DNA from: Bigelowiella natans CCMP2755 | Taxonomy: Eukaryota; Cercozoa; Chlorarachniophyceae | DNA: 64,000 bases | NCBI GenBank assembly: GCA_000320545.1 | Contig: ADNK01002608.1 | Location: forward strand, 62,001 to 126,000 | Reading direction: 5' to 3' | In this document: one piece after another, positions 59,617-64,000 of the stretch | How the letters are laid out: the number at the start of each line of letters is the position of its first letter | How positions within the stretch are numbered: the stretch's first letter is position 1 | The notes under the pieces: generated by a model | What the model saw: the letters and a program-made list of their open reading frames with translations, nothing else | The model's database searches: none | What the model was told of the DNA's origin: nothing | Translations under genes and position numbers: made by a program

Positions 59617-62600
59617 TCATCGCTTTCGGAACTTCACCAACCACCAGGTAATAGATTCCTCTCTAACCTTATCTCCTTTGTCGCTTACCCAGAACTCACC
59701 TTCGTCCTTAGGTTCGTGTCCATACCAGCCCTCTGCATCAAGGTCCCCCAGGACCTTATACCAGTGCTCAAAGGGTAAGTCGGGAACAGCTAGGTAGAGT
59801 AGCTGATATTTTCCGTCCTTTATTTTCATAGCTACCCTCTCCATATTTCGTAATCCAGGGTAGCCTAGATAGACAATCTTCATGCGCCAATCGTCGTTCA
59901 CCCTGACCTTATTGTTTCCATATTCCACATCGAACTTAGGTCGGGGTCCTAAACAAGGCATTGCTCGCTCCCACACAGTAGGGTTTACTTTAACATCCTC
60001 TAGGAGCTTCTCACCGATATCATAATTCTTTAGGTGACTGATGTGGCGCAAGGTGACCCTGTTCCCATCATAGATGTAGTACTGCTTCCTCCCCTTCCTC
60101 TCGGTAACCTTTGCAACGCCACCCCAGAAGGGGTCTTGTTTATTTCTCGATCTCAGATTTACCTTGGCCCTAACATACTGTCCTTCCTTTAGAACTCGGC
60201 CATCGTACGGGACCTTCTCGTCTTCGCTCTCGGTATCGTCGTCGTTGTCGTCGCCTTCTTCCCTCTCCTTATCCTTGATACCTCCCCCAGACGTGAAGGT
60301 GTCGTTTACTAACCCTTGTATCTTGTCTGGTGTGGTGCTATTTATCCTGCTTAGGTTGGCCAAGGTGCGGTGGAGTCGCTCTACCTTGGAGTTGGACTGG
60401 GCATAGTATACAGGTGAGGCATCAATATTAGGGTGTGGTAGCTGTAGAAGAGAGGTCTCATTATCCACATGTAACTTCTTTGGTATCTTGTTTATGCTAA
60501 CTTCATCAGGGATAGCCTGGAGCTCAGACTCCCAGGTACGGTAGCAGTTAGTAAGCCTCTGCTTATATAAGCCTTTGTTCTTCTTAGCAACGTTGACCTT
60601 GATAATCTTTTTAACCCAGCACTTTCCAGTGGCCACATCAACGAAGGTAAGGTAGTGATAGCCATCGTACTTATAAACATCAATTTGCACGATATCTAAG
60701 AAGTTCCTTGCTTTGATTTTCTTAGATGCACGGCTCTTGCTGGACTCCTTGGTGGCGACGCCTGCCGCCTTCAAGCTGGAGCACCTGCAGCCACGCAGGT
60801 ATGTCCTTATCTCTTTTAGCTTGTAGGGCCAGTAGTAATGGTAGAGTAGAGCAGTGATATGGTTTTCTCCTACGTGTGCAGGTCCATGGGCGGTAAAGAG
60901 AAGGGCTCCCCTGGTCCGCCGTGGCACGTAGGTACGCCTAACATTATTAGTGTATACATATATCCTATCACTAAGTACCTCATGCTTGTGTTTGTATTTA
61001 TCCAGGTGTTCTTGAAGGTGCTGGAGCTCCTCTGGCTCAGGCAGGAAGTCGCCGTCCTCGAAGGTAATCGCGTTAACCATAGGGGTGACCTGGGTAGGGA
61101 CTTTCTTTTCGAACAGCCTGCTGAAATAGTCAGCAAGCTGCTTGTCTCCTGGTGCGTAGACCACTGTCCTCTTGTCCCTAAACTCTTCCGTGTCCGCCCT
61201 CATAGCTGCATACTCATCGTTAGGCGCTTCGAGCTTGCGGTCGATGCCTAGGAGGGGCTTGTGGTCAGTCATTAAGGTGAAGCTGGGCACCGACAGCAGG
61301 TAGTATCTTAGTTTCCTCTGCGCCTCAGTCATGGCTTTATACTCTCCTTTTGTAGGGCTGTACTTGGCCTCAGCTGCTGTGCAGGCCCTGCCCCACACCC
61401 GTATGATCTGCTGGTCTTGGGTAAGTACAGCAGCCATACCTAGCTTAGACCAGTCTGTCCATAGGGTAGCTGGTCTAGTAGTGTCTAGCTTAGCATTCAA
61501 TAGGGTGTTGCTGCATAACTTTATTAGGTTATCGAAGTGGGCATCAAGGCCAGCCTTGGCCCACACCTTAGCGAAGCTGAGGCCTACAGAGTTCTCCTTC
61601 CGGTAAGCAGTAGTAAAAGCAGCTGCAGTCCTAGCGTAGGTAGGGGAGAACCTACGTAGTATCCAAGCTGCAGTCTGCAAGAATGACTTTAACTCCTTTG
61701 CATTCTTAGGTTTAGGGGCTTGCTGTAGTGCTGCTACTTTCTCGGGGTTTGGGGTGATGCGGCCTTGCTCCAGGTAATATCCACACCACTTGATTCTTGT
61801 AGCTAGGAATGTACACTTCTGCAGTCTAATAGTAAAACCGAAGTGTGCAAACCTAATAAATATATTTTCCAGGAGGAAGATCTGAGCGACGACTGTGTTG
61901 GTACATATTATGTCATCATCCACATACACAAACACAAACACCCACAACACAGACGCCATCCCATCATGTGTGTATGCCCTGTAGTTCTGACTACTGAACG
62001 CATCCCCTGATATGCTTAGGCCGTAAGGGAATACGACGAAGTGCCACTTCCTGTGCCTGCTGGAGAACGCGGTAATGGGGCGGGAGGTTTTGTGGATGGG
62101 TGTCTGCATGTATGATTCATTTTTATCTAGGGAAGAGTAGTATTTGTATCCTATGACGTGTTCAATAACGTCATCTATCCTTGGTGTAGGTGTCTGGATC
62201 CTCTTTATTACTCGGTTGTGGCGGATGAAGTTGTGCGCCAGGCGGAAGAAAGGGTAAGTAGGTTTCTTAGCTAGCACATGTCTCACGTTCCATGGTGAGT
62301 TGCTTGGCTCTATCTTCCCTTCCTTTGCCCATTCATTGATCTGCCACTCTATCTTTTCCCAGTCCGCTTCCGGTCGCCTATGTTCTGGGTCATTGATGAT
62401 GCACTCTTCGTATCCCTTCTTTAGCTCGATCTTTACTGGGGTAAGCTTGCTGGAGGGCTTCGTCGTCGGCTTGGTGATGTCAGAGTACTTCTCGTTTAAT
62501 ATTTTATTAATGTACTTTTTGCCTTTGTCGATATCCCAATCATCAGCTGGGGGGGTCTTGTCCAGTAGCTCCGTTATCTGTCGGATGGTCTTGCCGGGGT

Positions 62601-64000
62601 TCTTCTTCCGTAGCTCGGTAGGTGTAGGTAGCTTGTTGTCCGCTAGGTCCATAAACTCTAACGCATTAACGCTTGACTCAGAGGTCCACTCGTCAAGCCG
62701 TATCATGTTCTGGCTGATGGTCCTGCCTGACTTCTTTGGCAACTTAGCAAAGTATATCTTGTGATTGTAGAATGATATGATCCCCCCTAATTTTTCTAGG
62801 GCATCCTGTCCGAGGAGTAGTTCCATGGATAAAGTCATGGCTACTCGGGTCTTGATTTGGGTCTCCGCGTCGCTGCCAGGTATCTGTAGCTTTAGCATTA
62901 GCTCACCGACGGTCTTCATGGAAGAGCTTCCGTCTGCTTGAGCATATTTACGTTCTTTCTTAGTCACTTGATCCAATAGTCCTAACCTTCTTACTGTGCT
63001 TAGGCTTATGAAGGACTTCGGCATGCTGCCACTATCCCAAAGGGCAGGTAGTTTCTTGTAGTCTCCGTAGCTGTCTTTAACTTTAACCTTGGTCATAGCA
63101 ACTTTGATAGTCCTGTTAGCGTCTTCGTCATTAATGTTGCATACTCCTAAGTTCTTTATGTCGTCTAGGGTCATGGGCTTGTCTTGGTCCTGCGTTGCTG
63201 GTACTGCTGTCTTCGTCGGCGCCTGCTTAAGGTGATCTAATATTCCGTTTATCTGCTGCTGTATAGCATTGATACTGTTCTGCTTTTTGTTCTTATATTT
63301 ATTGTTCTTCCCGTTGTTGCTGCCTTGCCATTTGCTGTTGTTATATCCTTGTCCTCTGCCTTTCTTTCTCTTTAACTTCTCGTAGTGTTCGTTGAGCTGC
63401 CTGATCGTCATCCTGGGTCGTCCTTCTTTCCTGTCTCTGCAGTCTTTAGCGGTGTGTTTCCCTTTACGTGAGCAGTATCCGCAACGTCGGTTACCTTCCC
63501 TGTCCTTGTACCAGTCTCGCTGCGGCTTAATAGCGTTAATGTTTCCTATGCCAGGTACCTTAGGGCTGGTAAACTTGCGGTCCTGCTCCTGCTCGCGTAG
63601 GGATATAGCCTGCACTGCTGCCTCCATCGTGGTGTAGCCTTTCTCCGTAACGTAAGTGGATTCCTTTATCTTTAACTTGAACTCTTCAAACCTTGCCTGA
63701 TCATCACCTGTGTTGTAATTAAAATCATGTAGTTCGTCGATCATATCCTGGAAGCGCGTGGCAAAGTCTCTAACAGGTTCTCTCTCATGCTGCATCATTG
63801 CTCTGTATTTTCTAATAGCCTGGGGTAGGGAGTTAGCATCCTGTTCATTTACAAAAGCCTTCATTATCGCCTCAACGTCTCGTAGCCCACTAACTGTAGT
63901 GTGTATTTTCTCTAGCTGCCTGATCCGGGTCCTGCCTGTCTCGTAAAGGTCCATGGCTTGCTTTATTATAGCTAGCCATTTGAGCTTGTCGTTTTCGGTG
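59617..64000 (-). CDS. Ty3/Gypsy-type gag-pol polyprotein, N-terminus outside the window
   Basis: One frame of at least 1460 codons runs off the right edge (the first Met in the window is at 63954). The order is gag with a zinc knuckle (CGYCSRKGKHTAKDC, spaced C-x2-C-x5-H-x4-C, one residue longer than usual), then aspartic protease (LPALWDSGSMPKSF). Reverse transcriptase follows (PTPRIDDVIEHVIGYKYYSS with LDKNESYMQTPI, FPYGLSISGDAFSSQ and FVYVDDDIICTN with the catalytic DD), then RNase H (LWTDWSKLGMAAVL, FTLMTDHKPLLGIDRK). Integrase comes last: the H-x4-H of HVGENH, FLDIVQIDVYKYDGYHYL, LHVDNETSLL and NSKVERLHRTL for the D, D and E. A further 200-residue tail follows. RT-RH-INT order defines Ty3/Gypsy. 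No frameshift or stop is seen, so it may be recent. Gag and pol are one frame. Confidence 0.93.
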   Translation of the reverse strand, partial: TENDKLKWLAIIKQAMDLYETGRTRIRQLEKIHTTVSGLRDVEAIMKAFVNEQDANSLPQAIRKYRAMMQHEREPVRDFATRFQDMIDELHDFNYNTGDDQARFEEFKLKIKESTYVTEKGYTTMEAAVQAISLREQEQDRKFTSPKVPGIGNINAIKPQRDWYKDREGNRRCGYCSRKGKHTAKDCRDRKEGRPRMTIRQLNEHYEKLKRKKGRGQGYNNSKWQGSNNGKNNKYKNKKQNSINAIQQQINGILDHLKQAPTKTAVPATQDQDKPMTLDDIKNLGVCNINDEDANRTIKVAMTKVKVKDSYGDYKKLPALWDSGSMPKSFISLSTVRRLGLLDQVTKKERKYAQADGSSSMKTVGELMLKLQIPGSDAETQIKTRVAMTLSMELLLGQDALEKLGGIISFYNHKIYFAKLPKKSGRTISQNMIRLDEWTSESSVNALEFMDLADNKLPTPTELRKKNPGKTIRQITELLDKTPPADDWDIDKGKKYINKILNEKYSDITKPTTKPSSKLTPVKIELKKGYEECIINDPEHRRPEADWEKIEWQINEWAKEGKIEPSNSPWNVRHVLAKKPTYPFFRLAHNFIRHNRVIKRIQTPTPRIDDVIEHVIGYKYYSSLDKNESYMQTPIHKTSRPITAFSSRHRKWHFVVFPYGLSISGDAFSSQNYRAYTHDGMASVLWVFVFVYVDDDIICTNTVVAQIFLLENIFIRFAHFGFTIRLQKCTFLATRIKWCGYYLEQGRITPNPEKVAALQQAPKPKNAKELKSFLQTAAWILRRFSPTYARTAAAFTTAYRKENSVGLSFAKVWAKAGLDAHFDNLIKLCSNTLLNAKLDTTRPATLWTDWSKLGMAAVLTQDQQIIRVWGRACTAAEAKYSPTKGEYKAMTEAQRKLRYYLLSVPSFTLMTDHKPLLGIDRKLEAPNDEYAAMRADTEEFRDKRTVVYAPGDKQLADYFSRLFEKKVPTQVTPMVNAITFEDGDFLPEPEELQHLQEHLDKYKHKHEVLSDRIYVYTNNVRRTYVPRRTRGALLFTAHGPAHVGENHITALLYHYYWPYKLKEIRTYLRGCRCSSLKAAGVATKESSKSRASKKIKARNFLDIVQIDVYKYDGYHYLTFVDVATGKCWVKKIIKVNVAKKNKGLYKQRLTNCYRTWESELQAIPDEVSINKIPKKLHVDNETSLLQLPHPNIDASPVYYAQSNSKVERLHRTLANLSRINSTTPDKIQGLVNDTFTSGGGIKDKEREEGDDNDDDTESEDEKVPYDGRVLKEGQYVRAKVNLRSRNKQDPFWGGVAKVTERKGRKQYYIYDGNRVTLRHISHLKNYDIGEKLLEDVKVNPTVWERAMPCLGPRPKFDVEYGNNKVRVNDDWRMKIVYLGYPGLRNMERVAMKIKDGKYQLLYLAVPDLPFEHWYKVLGDLDAEGWYGHEPKDEGEFWVSDKGDKVREESITWWLVKFRKR

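Overview
This window is nuclear DNA from a flagellated eukaryote. Its genes are cut into many small exons by short GT-AG introns. Most introns carry long simple-sequence runs, mainly GTA/TAC, GAT/ATC, CTC/CTT, TA and CA repeats. No lineage-specific marker fixes the taxon. The gene content fits a free-living protist: a nexin-dynein regulatory complex protein (DRC11), a TPR protein of the dynein-assembly type, a Vti1/NPSN-type Qb-SNARE, CUL4 and an OTU protease. The placement is inference.

Layout from left to right. 1-5028: the 3' part of a multi-TPR gene (+). 5.3-6.7 kb: a cluster of fragments of a non-LTR retrotransposon family in both orientations. 6880-7737 (-) and 8522-9893 (+): a divergent pair, V-ATPase proteolipid subunit c and a Vti1-like Qb-SNARE that lacks the usual C-terminal membrane anchor. 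10309-15478: an intact-looking non-LTR element with two overlapping ORFs, nested inside an older antisense fragment of the same family. 15717-18759 (-): an unidentified gene starting with a signal peptide. 18.8-20.9 kb: a palindrome-rich island holding another element relic. 20886-24460 (-) and 24934-33997 (+): a divergent pair, NOT3 (CCR4-NOT) and DRC11/IQCA1. 34.0-35.3 kb: another island. 35297-35512 (-) and 36114-37011 (+): a small membrane protein and a membrane RING-H2 protein. 37.0-38.7 kb: island. 38673-49673 (+): cullin-4-like scaffold. 49.7-51.1 kb: island. 51074-51576 (-): a TFIIIC tau55/GTF3C6-like protein. 52.3-53.7 kb: island. 53706-58611 (-): an OTU-family cysteine protease. 59.2-64.0 kb (-): the 3' part of a Ty3/Gypsy-type LTR retrotransposon that runs off the window.

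Two kinds of DNA alternate. Gene introns are filled with microsatellites, several of which contribute the splice donor GT or the acceptor pyrimidine tract. The intergenic islands have almost no microsatellites; they are rich in CTAG, CATG and ATGCAT palindromes and host the non-LTR copies. There are no operons. Shared themes are cilia (TPR protein, DRC11) and ubiquitin (RING-H2, CUL4, OTU), but adjacency in a eukaryote is not proof of joint function. I deduced exon boundaries by eye from reading frame, splice consensus and family similarity. Gene spans are much safer than individual exon ends unless exact exons are given.
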